Assembly (NCBI RefSeq): GCF_026341515.1
Contig: NZ_JAPEOK010000001.1
Span: forward strand, 6,200,001-6,264,000
Length of the DNA: 64,000 nt
Direction of reading: 5' to 3'
DNA from: Streptomyces sp. NBC_00878
Lineage (GTDB): Bacteria > Actinomycetota > Actinomycetes > Streptomycetales > Streptomycetaceae
Numbering within the stretch: the first letter of the stretch is position 1; each line of letters opens with the position of its first letter. Both the position numbers and the translations under genes were made by a program. Shown here one piece after another: positions 32,719-41,432 of the stretch. The notes beneath the pieces are model-generated. The model did not search any database. It saw only the letters and a program-made list of their open reading frames with translations, and was not told the origin of the DNA.

Positions 32719-34046
32719 CCGTCATGTTCGCTCTGGCCATGCGATCCATCAGGCAGCGCCCCGGGCGCTTCGCCGCGACGCTGCTGTCCGCCTTCCTGGG
32801 CGCGGCGATCATCATGACGTTCAACTCGATGCACGACACGGCGGGCGCGCAGGGCGTCGACCCGACCAGCGCGGAGACCCTCTCCACCGCGGCGGGCGTG
32901 GTCGGCGGCTACGGCAGCCTCCTGGTCTTCTTCGCCGTCGCCTCCACCTTGACGGTGAACGTCCGCCAACGCTCCTCCGAGATCGACCTGTTGCGCTGCT
33001 CCGGCGCGACCCCCGCACAGATCAGGCGGATGGTCGTGGGGGAGTCGGTGGCCGTCGCCCTGGCGGGCGCGCTGCTCGCGATCGGTCCCGCGATGCTCGG
33101 CGGGCGGGTGCTGCTCGGCCTCTTCCAGGACAGCGGGCAGGTCGCCGAGTCCGTCGACCACGCCTTCGGGACCGTCGCCCTGTACTCGGGCCTCGCCATC
33201 ACCCTCCTCGCGGCGGCGGGCGCGGCGTTCCTCGCGGTACGCAGGGCCACCCGGACCCGCACGCACAAGCTCCGGACCCGGGGCCGGACGCTCTGCATCC
33301 GCGCGTCCATGGTCCTCGGCGGCCTGACGCTCTGCTCCACCTTCGCCTTCTCCTCGACCGACGCCGTGCTGATGGCACCGGCGGTGTACGGCGCGGTCCT
33401 GCTCGCGGTCGGCTTCGCGCTTCTCGCGCCGAAGGTGCTGAGGGCCCTGCTCGGCCGGCTCCCGGCGACGGGCCCGAGCGGCTACCTCGCCGTACGCACC
33501 ATGCGGGAGCGCGCGGCCCAGCTGTCCGGTGTCCTGATGCCGCTGATCCTCTTCACCACCATGGCGACGGCGACCCTCTACATGCAGGCCGTCGAGAACG
33601 ACGCCATCGACGCGTCCGGAGTCCCGAAGAGCATCGACGCGAAGAACCTCGAAACCCTCAACCTCACGGTCGTCGGCATCATCGTGGTCTTCGCCTGCAT
33701 CATGCTGGTCAACTCCCTCTACGCGGCGACGACCTACCGCCGCCGGGAGTTCGGCCAGCAGCGTCTGGCGGGCGCGACGCCGGGCCAGGTCCTCGGCATG
33801 GTCGGCATCGAGTCCCTCGTCCTCACGGCGACGGGCGTCTTCTTCGGCACGGCGGCCGGCCTCGCCGGGATCATCCCCTTCACGATGGTCCGCACGGACT
33901 CGGACTCGGTCCTGCCGGACCACGGCCTGGGCATCTGGCTCGGCATCGTGGCGGTCGCGGGGGCGGCGGTACTGGTGACCTGCCTGGTCACGGCCCGCCG
34001 GGCCCTGCGGACTCCGGCGGTGGAGGTGGTGTCACTGGCCGCGTGA
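32715..34046 (+). CDS. FtsX-like ABC permease
   Basis: A 443-residue membrane protein with a MacB/FtsX layout: an N-terminal span ('FAATLLSAFLGAAIIM'), and two FtsX modules, the first around 'LRCSGATPAQIRRMVVGES' and the second around 'QQRLAGATPGQVLGMVGIES'. About eight hydrophobic segments in all. GTG 32715 overlaps the ATPase stop; ATG 32724, with GGGGGT nine bases upstream, is an equally good start. Likely an exporter of a peptide, lipid or drug, or a signalling module; the substrate is unknown. Confidence 0.92.
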   Translation: MTVMFALAMRSIRQRPGRFAATLLSAFLGAAIIMTFNSMHDTAGAQGVDPTSAETLSTAAGVVGGYGSLLVFFAVASTLTVNVRQRSSEIDLLRCSGATPAQIRRMVVGESVAVALAGALLAIGPAMLGGRVLLGLFQDSGQVAESVDHAFGTVALYSGLAITLLAAAGAAFLAVRRATRTRTHKLRTRGRTLCIRASMVLGGLTLCSTFAFSSTDAVLMAPAVYGAVLLAVGFALLAPKVLRALLGRLPATGPSGYLAVRTMRERAAQLSGVLMPLILFTTMATATLYMQAVENDAIDASGVPKSIDAKNLETLNLTVVGIIVVFACIMLVNSLYAATTYRRREFGQQRLAGATPGQVLGMVGIESLVLTATGVFFGTAAGLAGIIPFTMVRTDSDSVLPDHGLGIWLGIVAVAGAAVLVTCLVTARRALRTPAVEVVSLAA

Positions 34047-34105
34047 TCGTGACGAGGGCGTGGCCAACCGCCTTTGATCACGACCTGACGGTCAGGCATG
34101 GCACG

Positions 34106-34175
34106 GGCGCGGGGCCGGTCGGCCCCGCGCCTGTCGTCCGCTTCCCGCCCCGGCGCTGGTGGCCGGGGCGGGAAG
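34106..34175. terminator. Tandem hairpins between ABC permease and GH9 gene
   Basis: GGCGCGGGGCCG/CGGCCCCGCGCC (34106-34131, 2-base loop) and CTTCCCGCCCCGGC/GCCGGGGCGGGAAG (34141-34175), between convergent genes. Confidence 0.88.
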
Positions 34176-34179
34176 GTGA

Positions 34180-36171
34180 TCAGCCGGCGGTCAGGGAGAA
34201 GGCCAGCAGGGCCATCGAGTTGAAGTCGATGGCCGACTCCACGGTCTGCCAGGCGCCCGCCTTGTCGAAGTACCGGGCGTTGTGGCCATCGAAACTGCTC
34301 CAGGCAACATTGCCCGGCGAGGTCGACTCGCACGGCTTCGTTTCGGGGAACAGGGCGAGGGACTGGGCCAGTTTCTCCTCTGAGTTGGGGCCGTTGACGA
34401 CTGCACCGCGCAGGATGGTGCCCGTGCCGTTGAGGCTCCCCGCCAGGTTGGCGACCGCGTGCACCGGGCAGTGGGGGAAGACCTGGCCCGCACCGATCAC
34501 GAATGAGGTGCCCCAGGAGTTGGCGCCGAGCACCCAGCTGCGCTGCTGCGTGGCGAAGGCGTCGTAGCCGTGGTCACCCGTCGCCTTGGAGTAGAGCCTG
34601 GCGGTGGCGATCAGTCCGAACGTGTTCGGCACGGCGTCGAAGTCGGTGTAGACCGAGCCCGCCCGGAAGGGGTCACCGTTGGCGCGGGTGACGCCGTCGT
34701 CGAGCTGGCGGCTCAGGTCGGCCGTGAGGTTCGCCGGGCTGACGTCGTTGAGGGTTGAGCCGTTCAGCAGGGTGAGCAGGTCGTAGTGCGCCAGGGCGCT
34801 GACATCGCCGATGCCGAGGGTCTTCTTGGTCGTCGAGTCCAGGTAGGCCCGCGCCCAAGTCGCCGCATTCTCCTTCCACGTGCCGGCCCGGCTGTCGCCG
34901 ATCTGCTGGGCCGCCAGCGCCATCTCGCTCGCGGCGAATTCCACGTCGTCGAGCCAGCTGTTCTCGGGGTAGTAGGTCTTCGGGTAGACGGTGAACAACT
35001 CGCCCGTGTGGTCGAAGTCGGTGTGGTCGTAGACGTCCGCTGCCTTGTCCAGATAGTTCTGGGCCAGCGTGGTGTTGTTGTCGGCGAAGGCGCTCTGCGC
35101 GGCCAGAGCGAACGCCGCGGCCACCTTGCCCGCCAGGTTGGGGCTGATCTTTCCGCCCGGCGCCGCCGCGCGGAGCAGTGGCCGGTGCTTGACCAGGTAG
35201 TCCGGGTCACCGGGCTGCACGTTGAGCTGGTCGTCCGCCTCGGGCAGCCGCCAGTGGTCGTGGTCAGCCTTGATGGTGTCGAAGTTGCCGATGCCGATAC
35301 CGACCTGGGCGTAGAGGGTCTTGCTGTTGCCGTCCCACATCTTGTCCAACCAGTCCACACCGTGCTGGGCCTCGGCGGACATGCCGCCAGTGGTGCCGAT
35401 GTCCCGCTTGGCGAGCAGCAGTTCCGCCGTCGCGTAGGCCGTGGTGTGGGTGAACTTGAGGAAGTCCCCGGCGTCGAACCAGCCGCCGGAGACGTTCCTG
35501 GGGCCGCCGGCGGCGGTGGTCAGGGGCGCGGCGAGAATGTCGTACTGTTCCCCGGTCGTCTCGTCGGTCGCCTTCTGGTAGTCCGGGTTGTTGTAGACCG
35601 TCGCGTTCTCGTCGGCCAGGTGGGACGGCTGGCGGTTCATCACCGAGGAGATGACGTCCCGGCCGTCCCGCTGTGCCTGGAAGAACTTGATGTTGTCGCT
35701 GATCAGCGGGTCCATCAGGTCATGGGCTGTGGCGATCTTGAACGTGGGCGACGTGCCGCCGGCCGTTCCGGTCAGTTCCACATGGTAGGTACCGGGGGTG
35801 TTGACCGAGGTCAGGTCGATCGTGTGGACCGAGTCGTACGCGGTGTTCCAGCCTCCGGTGGAGGTGCCGAGGCCGCCGGTTGCCACGGTCGTCCCGTTCT
35901 CGTCGACGACCTTGAAGCCGGCGTCCGACAGGTTGCTGCTCGTACCCATGGCGAAGGCCTGTTTGGTCTCGCCGACGATGTAGCCGACCTGGTTGACGCG
36001 GACCTCCGCGTCGCCGGGGGCCGCACTCACGGGCGGCGCGAGGGCCACGACCGTGCTGGCCATGGCAGCAGCGGTGGCCAGCAGGGCGGCTGATCGCAGG
36101 CGGCGTGAGGTCCGCCGGGTGCTGGGGGCCGGTGGTGTTCGGCGCAGGCCGGAGTCGAGGCTGATGTTCAT
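34180..36171 (-). CDS. Secreted GH9-family glycoside hydrolase
   Basis: A 663-residue exported enzyme. Long Arg-rich signal peptide (cleavage near 'PPVSAAPGDAEVR', Sec or Tat uncertain), an N-terminal Ig-like CelD_N domain (about 50-140, 'VRVNQVGYIVGETKQAF'), and a GH9 (alpha/alpha)6 barrel. Catalytic parts: 'GGWFDAGDFLKFTH' (base Asp) and C-terminal 'ESAIDFNSMALLAF' (acid Glu). The usual PHHR motif is replaced by 'GQVFPHCPVHAVANLAG', and no CBM is attached. GH9 is mainly cellulase, but some members are exo-beta-glucosaminidases. The upstream context (shared box with an aminosugar enzyme) makes an aminosugar substrate plausible. ATG 36171 follows GGAGC. Confidence 0.85.
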   Translation of the reverse strand: MNISLDSGLRRTPPAPSTRRTSRRLRSAALLATAAAMASTVVALAPPVSAAPGDAEVRVNQVGYIVGETKQAFAMGTSSNLSDAGFKVVDENGTTVATGGLGTSTGGWNTAYDSVHTIDLTSVNTPGTYHVELTGTAGGTSPTFKIATAHDLMDPLISDNIKFFQAQRDGRDVISSVMNRQPSHLADENATVYNNPDYQKATDETTGEQYDILAAPLTTAAGGPRNVSGGWFDAGDFLKFTHTTAYATAELLLAKRDIGTTGGMSAEAQHGVDWLDKMWDGNSKTLYAQVGIGIGNFDTIKADHDHWRLPEADDQLNVQPGDPDYLVKHRPLLRAAAPGGKISPNLAGKVAAAFALAAQSAFADNNTTLAQNYLDKAADVYDHTDFDHTGELFTVYPKTYYPENSWLDDVEFAASEMALAAQQIGDSRAGTWKENAATWARAYLDSTTKKTLGIGDVSALAHYDLLTLLNGSTLNDVSPANLTADLSRQLDDGVTRANGDPFRAGSVYTDFDAVPNTFGLIATARLYSKATGDHGYDAFATQQRSWVLGANSWGTSFVIGAGQVFPHCPVHAVANLAGSLNGTGTILRGAVVNGPNSEEKLAQSLALFPETKPCESTSPGNVAWSSFDGHNARYFDKAGAWQTVESAIDFNSMALLAFSLTAG

Positions 36172-36654
36172 GTGGGCAAAAGCTCCTTGATCGAAGATGG
36201 AGAGCGGGACGACCCCGCCGGGCAGTGCCGGGCCAGGCCCCGGTGCCGGGTCGGCAGACACCGCAGTGCCAAAAGCGCATGCGGCGTCCGTCTCGGACGG
36301 CCGACCGGGACGGGGGTTGTGGGCGACTGGGCCCAATGGAGTGGCGGAGCGCCCCGCTTGGAGCGGGTTACTGGGTTCCCTGCCCCGCGTCGACGAGGGG
36401 TGAGGTGAGGTTGAGCGAGCTTCGGCCGCCATCGCGGCAGGGGCTATGACAGGGGTCTCCACCACCCCGGCAGGGCGGCCGGTGCACCGCCGTCGGGCAG
36501 TTCTGCTCCCTGGGACGACTCGACGGCTCTTGCTGCAGCCTGGACTCCGGCGGCCGCGTGGCAGACGGCCGCTGGGGACGCGGGGGTGGTGCGACACCGA
36601 CCAGGATGAGCTGCAGCGCCTGGCTGCAATTCACTGCCGCAAGAGGAATAGGAA

Positions 36655-36665
36655 GGAAACTTTCC
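36655..36665. promoter_or_regulatory. GGAAACTTTCC operator-like box, GH9 side
   Basis: Palindrome GGAAA-C-TTTCC about 490 bp from the GH9 start. The core is identical to the box next to the SIS gene. It resembles boxes I recall for the ROK-family chitosanase repressor CsnR, though I cannot confirm the exact consensus. Confidence 0.5.
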
Positions 36666-36825
36666 AAACTGTGGAGGGACCGTAGAGGGCGATCGGCGCG
36701 AAGGTCAAGAGTTCGGGGACGGGAACGATCCGGCCGGGAGCGCGAGCAGGGTTCACCTCGGCAGGCCGGCTCTTCGGGCGGCGATCGGCGTCGGAGAACG
36801 CCGGCCGGCGCAATCTGCAATATGC

Positions 36826-36874
36826 GGTCCGTGGTCTGCGGTCTGCGGTCTGCGGTCTGCGGTCCGTGGTCTGC
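36826..36874. repeat. 7-bp tandem array, seven units
   Basis: GGTCCGT, four GGTCTGC in the middle, then GGTCCGT and GGTCTGC, with one further GGTCTGC after the first unit: seven units in 49 bp. The period excludes a coding role; it lies between the two GGAAACTTTCC boxes. Confidence 0.9.
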
Positions 36875-36941
36875 TTCGGCAGGCGGAACCTCGCCCCATT
36901 GACACGCCGCCTTCCTCGGCCGTACCTTCGCCGATTAGTAA

Positions 36942-36956
36942 TAGGAAACTTTCCTA
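36942..36956. promoter_or_regulatory. TAGGAAACTTTCCTA operator-like box, SIS side
   Basis: A 15-bp perfect odd palindrome in an AT-rich patch, 165 bp upstream of the SIS-domain gene. It has the same core as the box at 36655. Confidence 0.6.
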
Positions 36957-37121
36957 ACAGTCTCTGGCGGTGTTCGTAGCCCCGCCCGGCCGACGTGCTG
37001 CGCACCGCGACGCACGGCGTCGTCCGCATCTGCGGGCAGACAGCCGCGGAGAGCATCGCCGGCAAGGGCGCCGGGCGTTGACGGCCGCGAAACCGGAACC
37101 CAACGCTTGGAGATTGACAGC

Positions 37122-38204
37122 ATGACCACCGACAGTCCGCCCCGCCCAGCCGCTGGAAACGGTGCCCCGGCACCCGGCCGGATCATGGCCGCGGAGATGG
37201 CCGAGCAGCCCGCTGTGCTGCAGCGGATCCTTGACCATGGCGCTCCGGCGATCCGAGAGGTCGCAACCGCCATCGCGGCCCGGCGCCCCCGTTTCGTCCT
37301 GCTCACCGCACGGGGCACCTCGGACAATGCCGCGCTGTACGCGAAGTACCTGATCGAGGTGCTGCTCGGCATGCCCGCCGGGCTGACGTCGATGTCCACG
37401 ACGACGGCGTACGGGGCCAGGCCGGACCTCACGGACTGCCTGGTGGTCACGGTCAGCCAGTCCGGCGGATCACCCGATCTCGTCGAGTCCACCGAGGCCG
37501 CCCGCAAGGCGGGGGCTATCACGCTGGCCGTCACGAACAACCCGAGGTCACCGCTCGCAGCGGTGTCCGAGTACCACCTCGACGTGCTGGCGGGGCCGGA
37601 GAAGGCACTGCCCGCGACGAAGACGTACACGGCGGAGCTGCTGACCCTCTACCTGTTCGTGGACGGGCTGCGGGGTGGTGCCGGCGGGGCAGCCAAGGCG
37701 CTGCCCGAGCTCGCACAGTCGGTCTTGGGGCGCAGCGACGAGGTCCGAGTACTGGCCGAGCGCTACCGCTTCGCCCAACGTCTCGTGATCACGTCGCGTG
37801 GCTATGGGTATCCGACGGCGCGCGAGGCCGCCCTGAAACTGATGGAGACCACCTACATTCCGGCAAGCCCGTTCTCGGGTGCCGACCTGCTGCACGGACC
37901 GCTGGCGATGGTGGACAACGTCTCGCCCGTCATCGCCATCGTGCCGGACGGGAAGGGCGGCAGGGCGCTGCAGCCCGTCCTTGACCGGCTTCGGGGGCGG
38001 GGCGCTGATCTCGTGGTGGTCGGGCAGCGGAACCAGGTCGAGGCGGCCAGTGCGGGGTTCGTACTGCCGGCCGGGGTGGCCGAGGAAGTCCAGCCCGTTG
38101 TGGAGATCCTGCCGCTGCAGCAGCTGGCTTACGAGGTCACCATGGCCCGGGGACAGGACCCGGATGCGCCGCGGGCGCTCGCGAAGGTGACGGAAACGCA
38201 CTGA
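37122..38204 (+). CDS. SIS-domain aminosugar isomerase/deaminase
   Basis: A 360-residue protein with two SIS domains and no glutaminase domain, so it looks like a GlmS isomerase half or a NagB-II/AgaS-type deaminase. Sugar-phosphate binding: 'LTARGTSDNAALYAKYL', 'VVTVSQSGGSPDLVES', 'ATKTYTAELL', 'ASPFSGADLLHGPLAMV' and C-terminal 'LQQLAYEVTMARGQDPD'. The likely reaction is glucosamine-6-phosphate to fructose-6-phosphate plus ammonia. ATG 37122 has GGAG nine bases upstream. It shares an operator-like box with the GH9 gene. Confidence 0.88.
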   Translation: MTTDSPPRPAAGNGAPAPGRIMAAEMAEQPAVLQRILDHGAPAIREVATAIAARRPRFVLLTARGTSDNAALYAKYLIEVLLGMPAGLTSMSTTTAYGARPDLTDCLVVTVSQSGGSPDLVESTEAARKAGAITLAVTNNPRSPLAAVSEYHLDVLAGPEKALPATKTYTAELLTLYLFVDGLRGGAGGAAKALPELAQSVLGRSDEVRVLAERYRFAQRLVITSRGYGYPTAREAALKLMETTYIPASPFSGADLLHGPLAMVDNVSPVIAIVPDGKGGRALQPVLDRLRGRGADLVVVGQRNQVEAASAGFVLPAGVAEEVQPVVEILPLQQLAYEVTMARGQDPDAPRALAKVTETH

Positions 38205-38254
38205 CCTCTTCGCTGCCGCGACCCGTTGCCGGCGACGGACTGGCCAACTGCCGG

Positions 38255-38794
38255 TCAGCGGCTGGCGCGGATCATCACGGTGAGGACCGGCGAGGCCGGT
38301 GACGGCTGGCTCTGCCCGATGTCCTCGTACCCCCATGACTCGTAGAGCGCGTGGACCTTTCCGTCCCCGGCGGCCGGGTTGACCATGAGGGTGACGTACG
38401 GCTCGTCGCGGGTGGCGAGGAGGGCGTCGTGGATGCGGCGGGCGGTGCCGGTCTTCCGCCAGGTTGGTCGGACGCCGATTTCCTTGAGGGCCATGGCCGG
38501 ACGCTCGGTGTACGTGTCTGTCGGCGCCGGGCTGGTGCGCTGCCAGTAGCGGTCGCCGTGCTTGATGGTGTTGCCGTAGGCGTAGCCGACCGGATGCTCG
38601 TCCGCGTACGCCAGGACGGCCACGAACCCCGGCTCGGTGCTGTGTCGGTCCAGGCGCTCGCCGAACGCGGTGACCGCATAGTTCGGCAGGTGGAGGAGCG
38701 GGGCGCGCGCGTCGGCGTACACGTCGAGGAGGTCCCCTCGGACAGTGTCGAGGGTGGTGAACGTTCGCAGGTCGATCGTGGGCGCCGTGGTCAT
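38255..38794 (-). CDS. GNAT-family N-acetyltransferase
   Basis: A 179-residue acetyltransferase with strand 'PGFVAVLAYADEHPVGYAYG', the CoA-binding region 'LKEIGVRPTWRKTGTARRIH' (degenerate Q/RxxGxG/A) and 'VHALYESWGYEDIGQ'. The start ATG overlaps the stop of the upstream XRE regulator (ATGA), so they form one transcription unit. The same pairing occurs, as I recall, with other Streptomyces XRE regulators; the target is unknown. Confidence 0.88.
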   Translation of the reverse strand: MTTAPTIDLRTFTTLDTVRGDLLDVYADARAPLLHLPNYAVTAFGERLDRHSTEPGFVAVLAYADEHPVGYAYGNTIKHGDRYWQRTSPAPTDTYTERPAMALKEIGVRPTWRKTGTARRIHDALLATRDEPYVTLMVNPAAGDGKVHALYESWGYEDIGQSQPSPASPVLTVMIRASR

Positions 38795-40077
38795 GCGGCC
38801 GTCCTCCATGTGGCTGCGTGCTCGGTCCAGGTCTGGACGGTCGTGCTGCCGGACGCGGTGGCGCGCAGTGCCGCCCCGAACTCTTGCAACATGCGTGCCA
38901 CCCGGGCGTGTTGGGTGGCGGCGTCGGTGGGGACCTTCATCGCGGTGGCCGTGGCGGCGTCGGCGGCACCCTGCGCGAGCTGGGCGTGGGCGAGCCGGGT
39001 CGTTGCGATGGCCCGGGACCGGATCATGTGAGGTCGGAGGGCGGACAGGCAGCGATGGGCGTGGTACTCGGCGGTCGAGTAGTCGCCGAGTGCCAAGTAC
39101 CCCGACAGCGCCAAGGAGTCCAGCTCGGCCTGGTCGTAGAAGGCCAGCAGCCACACCGGCCGGTAGTCGGCGGGGTCGGCTCGCAGCATGGCGTCCTGCG
39201 CGTGCTCGAACGCCCGGCGGGTGCTGGTGTGGTCCTGCGCCGCGCCGTGAATGGCCCCCTGCCTGGCCAGGCCGAGGGAAGCGAACAGAGAGTCACGGCG
39301 TGCGAGGTGCAGGTTGCGGGCGACGTCGTTCGCGGCGAACGCGTCGGCAGGGCGGCCCATATGCCGGTACATGGTTCCCGCGTGACTCCAGATGCGGAAC
39401 TTGATCGCCTGATCGCCGGACATCTCGGCGAGGGCCTGGGCCTCACGCATGTGCGCCTTGGCGATGTCGTAGCGCCGGCCGTCGATGGCGGCCCACATCG
39501 CCGAGGAGCGGAACGCCGCTGCGGAGGCGTAGAGGCTGCTGCGTACGCGCTGGGTGGCACTGCCCGCGTTCTGGAGGTTCAGGGTCTCGTCGGCCAGCGC
39601 GGCGGCCCGCTGCTCGATGCCGAGTTGGCCGCCGTGGCGGTGGTCGCTGGCGATGATCTCGGCGAAGCGCTTCTGTAGACGGTCGACGTCGCTCATGCCG
39701 ATACGTCGAGGCGAAGCGGTGCCGGGAGCAGCGGCTGCTGCTGCGGCAGCCGCCGCGATCCCGCCGACGAGGGTACGGCGCTTCAAGTCAGGGTCCTCCT
39801 GCTGCGGTGGGGCTGGGGTGGCCGGAGTCCGACCCCGTGGCACGAACCCTAGAGCGATGGCGGGCAGGCCGCTGACGTCCTCAAGTGCCTTACGGGTAGC
39901 CGATTTGGGCCACGTGACCCGGCCTGCCTTCCAGCCCCGGACCGATGAGCCGTCGAGACCGCCAGGCCGCCCGGTCAGCTCACCTAAAGCCCTGTTCACA
40001 GCGTCAGCAAGGCTGTTGGAGCTGTAGCCGTGCTCAGCCATCCACGCCTCAAGGACGGTGTTACGCGTGGTGTCCAT
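38791..40077 (-). CDS. XRE-type regulator with helical-repeat domain
   Basis: A 428-residue protein. The N-terminal HTH-like part (about 1-75) has 'AWMAEHGYSSNSLADAVNRA' and 'SSVRGWKAGRVTWPKS'. An Ala-rich segment (about 108-128) follows, then TPR-like helical repeats ('AAAFRSSAMWAAIDGRRYDI', 'AYRPVW'-type helices). This resembles signal-peptide-binding regulators of Streptomyces. ATG 40077 is chosen; GTG 40107 would add ten residues. It is divergent from the lanthipeptide-associated ATPase and is the best candidate cluster regulator. Confidence 0.85.
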   Translation of the reverse strand: MDTTRNTVLEAWMAEHGYSSNSLADAVNRALGELTGRPGGLDGSSVRGWKAGRVTWPKSATRKALEDVSGLPAIALGFVPRGRTPATPAPPQQEDPDLKRRTLVGGIAAAAAAAAAAPGTASPRRIGMSDVDRLQKRFAEIIASDHRHGGQLGIEQRAAALADETLNLQNAGSATQRVRSSLYASAAAFRSSAMWAAIDGRRYDIAKAHMREAQALAEMSGDQAIKFRIWSHAGTMYRHMGRPADAFAANDVARNLHLARRDSLFASLGLARQGAIHGAAQDHTSTRRAFEHAQDAMLRADPADYRPVWLLAFYDQAELDSLALSGYLALGDYSTAEYHAHRCLSALRPHMIRSRAIATTRLAHAQLAQGAADAATATAMKVPTDAATQHARVARMLQEFGAALRATASGSTTVQTWTEHAATWRTAA

Positions 40078-40105
40078 CTGTGCACGGTAGCCCTCGCTCC
40101 CCCTC

Positions 40106-40116
40106 ACCTGCCAGGT
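40106..40116. promoter_or_regulatory. ACCTGCCAGGT palindrome near the XRE gene start
   Basis: ACCTG-C-CAGGT, 29 bases upstream of the XRE ATG; a possible autoregulatory site. Short, so chance is possible. Confidence 0.3.
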
Positions 40117-40318
40117 AAAGGAGGGGGCAAATCACCCTAGGTCGGCCTGTCGGAGAGATACCCGATCGCCCTAACCAGCTTGCGGTGAAAGGGAGTTGTC
40201 TGGGTGCTGGTCGCCCGTCACACCCCTCTGTACGGACGGCTGTTGACGGCCCGGTCTGCCCCTGAAGTCCCCCGATGGGGCGGGTCGGGCGCCGAGACGA
40301 AACGAAGGCTCTACCCCA

Positions 40319-40765
40319 ATGACGAGTCTCAGTACGGCAGTTCAGGCCGCATCCGTCGGTCACCCCGCCTATAGCCAAACCTTCCCGTGCGAGCCGTCCA
40401 CGGCCGAGCCCGGCCGCAAGCTCGTCCGGGACGTCCTCGGCATATGGCACCTCGACGACCTCGCCGACCACGCCGCGTTGATCGTCACAGAGCTGATCGC
40501 GAACGCCGCCAGGCACACTCCGTGCCGCTCGATCCGCCTGATTGTCGGGCGACCGAGCGCGGAACGGGTACGCGTCGGGGTCGTGGACCGGGAACCGTCA
40601 CGCGTCCCGGCTCTCAGCCAGGCCGACGCCGATGACGAGTCAGGTCGCGGACTGCTCCTCATCGACGCAGTCGCCGACCGTTGGGGCTATGACCTGCACG
40701 GCTCGGACAGGCGCCCATGGGGCAAAGAGGTCTGGGCCGAGATTCGCGTCAAGGACGACGAGTGA
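40319..40765 (+). CDS. RsbW-like ATP-binding protein
   Basis: A 148-residue HATPase_c_2 protein like anti-sigma kinases: N box 'VTELIANAARHT', D/G region 'VGVVDREPSRVP' and 'DDESGRGLLLIDAVADRWGY'. Streptomyces has many such orphan ATPases near XRE/DUF397 or RiPP genes. It probably acts as a small regulatory protein; kinase activity is not assured. The stop overlaps the next ATG (TGATG). Confidence 0.9.
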   Translation: MTSLSTAVQAASVGHPAYSQTFPCEPSTAEPGRKLVRDVLGIWHLDDLADHAALIVTELIANAARHTPCRSIRLIVGRPSAERVRVGVVDREPSRVPALSQADADDESGRGLLLIDAVADRWGYDLHGSDRRPWGKEVWAEIRVKDDE

Positions 40766-40974
40766 TGACTCCCGTCACGGTGCACCCGCCCCTCCCTGAC
40801 GTCGCCCGCCTCCGGCCGCGCCAGCAGATGGCCATGGACTGCGCCCTCTGCACCCGCCCGCTGGGAGCGAGGGGCCGGGTGCTGGGTGAGGTGCGCCACG
40901 GGGGCCTGCCATTTCGGCTCTGGGCCTGCATACCCGACTGCCAGGCGGCCAGATCGGCCATCCCGAACACCTAG
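40765..40974 (+). CDS. Small Cys-containing protein of the lanthipeptide locus
   Basis: A 69-residue protein coupled by TGATG to the ATPase gene. 'MDCALCTRPLGARGRV' and 'LWACIPDCQAA' give two Cys pairs that could bind zinc. I recognise no family. Its place between regulator-type genes and the precursor gene suggests it belongs to the same operon. Confidence 0.65.
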   Translation: MTPVTVHPPLPDVARLRPRQQMAMDCALCTRPLGARGRVLGEVRHGGLPFRLWACIPDCQAARSAIPNT

Positions 40975-41164
40975 CAAGCCGGTACACGACTTCCCGGCAC
41001 GAGGCATGCAGCCCATGACGACTTGCTCCGTGGATCGCGTCACCTTGTGCCGGGTGGCCAGGAGCCGGTCGGGGAGCCTGCCGCCTGGCAGCGCTCCGCG
41101 TGATGGCGCCTGAGGACGGCACCACTGCACAGCAAATCCCACCAAGCATGAGGAGTTGGTACGC

Positions 41165-41344
41165 ATGACACGCAGCACCGTAGTTCCCAGCCGCACCCAG
41201 GCGCGCCCGCAGACCCCGGAAGCATCGGACGGCTTCGACCTGGACGTCTCGCTCGTCGAGATCGCCGACCCGGCAGGCCTGGTCAACCTGACCGACGACA
41301 ACTGCGGCACCACCTGCGGCGCCTGTACCACCAACGTCGCCTGA
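41165..41344 (+). CDS. lanA: FxLD-family class I lanthipeptide precursor
   Basis: A 59-residue precursor. The leader has the FxLD motif (Phe24-Asp-Leu-Asp27, 'GFDLDVSLVEI') that gives the family its name and probably binds LanB. The core region, roughly from 'NLTDDNCGTT' to 'CGACTTNVA', holds Thr43, 49, 50, 55, 56 and Cys47, 51, 54 but no Ser, so only methyllanthionine and dehydrobutyrine are possible. Asp44-Asp45 is the probable methyltransferase site. GAGGAG lies nine bases before ATG 41165. LanB, LanC and the methyltransferase follow in order. Confidence 0.92.
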   Translation: MTRSTVVPSRTQARPQTPEASDGFDLDVSLVEIADPAGLVNLTDDNCGTTCGACTTNVA

Positions 41345-41432
41345 CCCGGACCTCAGGTCACCCCGGTCTGGTGTCGTCGCGCCCCCGTGCGGCGACACCA
41401 GCCGCTCATCCCCTCGCCCTACGGAGGTAGTG

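Larger units (their letters stand above)
36172..37121. other. 950-bp divergent regulatory region of GH9 and SIS genes
   Basis: No supported gene. It contains two copies of GGAAACTTTCC (36655, 36942), a 7-bp tandem array between them, and AT-richer islands around each box. The stretch 36990-37080 has one open frame of about 28 codons without a start, probably noise. Confidence 0.6.

Noticed and set aside
36172..37121. CebR-controlled cellulase promoter
   Set aside because: I looked for the TGGGAGCGCTCCCA box near the GH9 gene and did not see it; the GGAAACTTTCC boxes are the visible palindromes.
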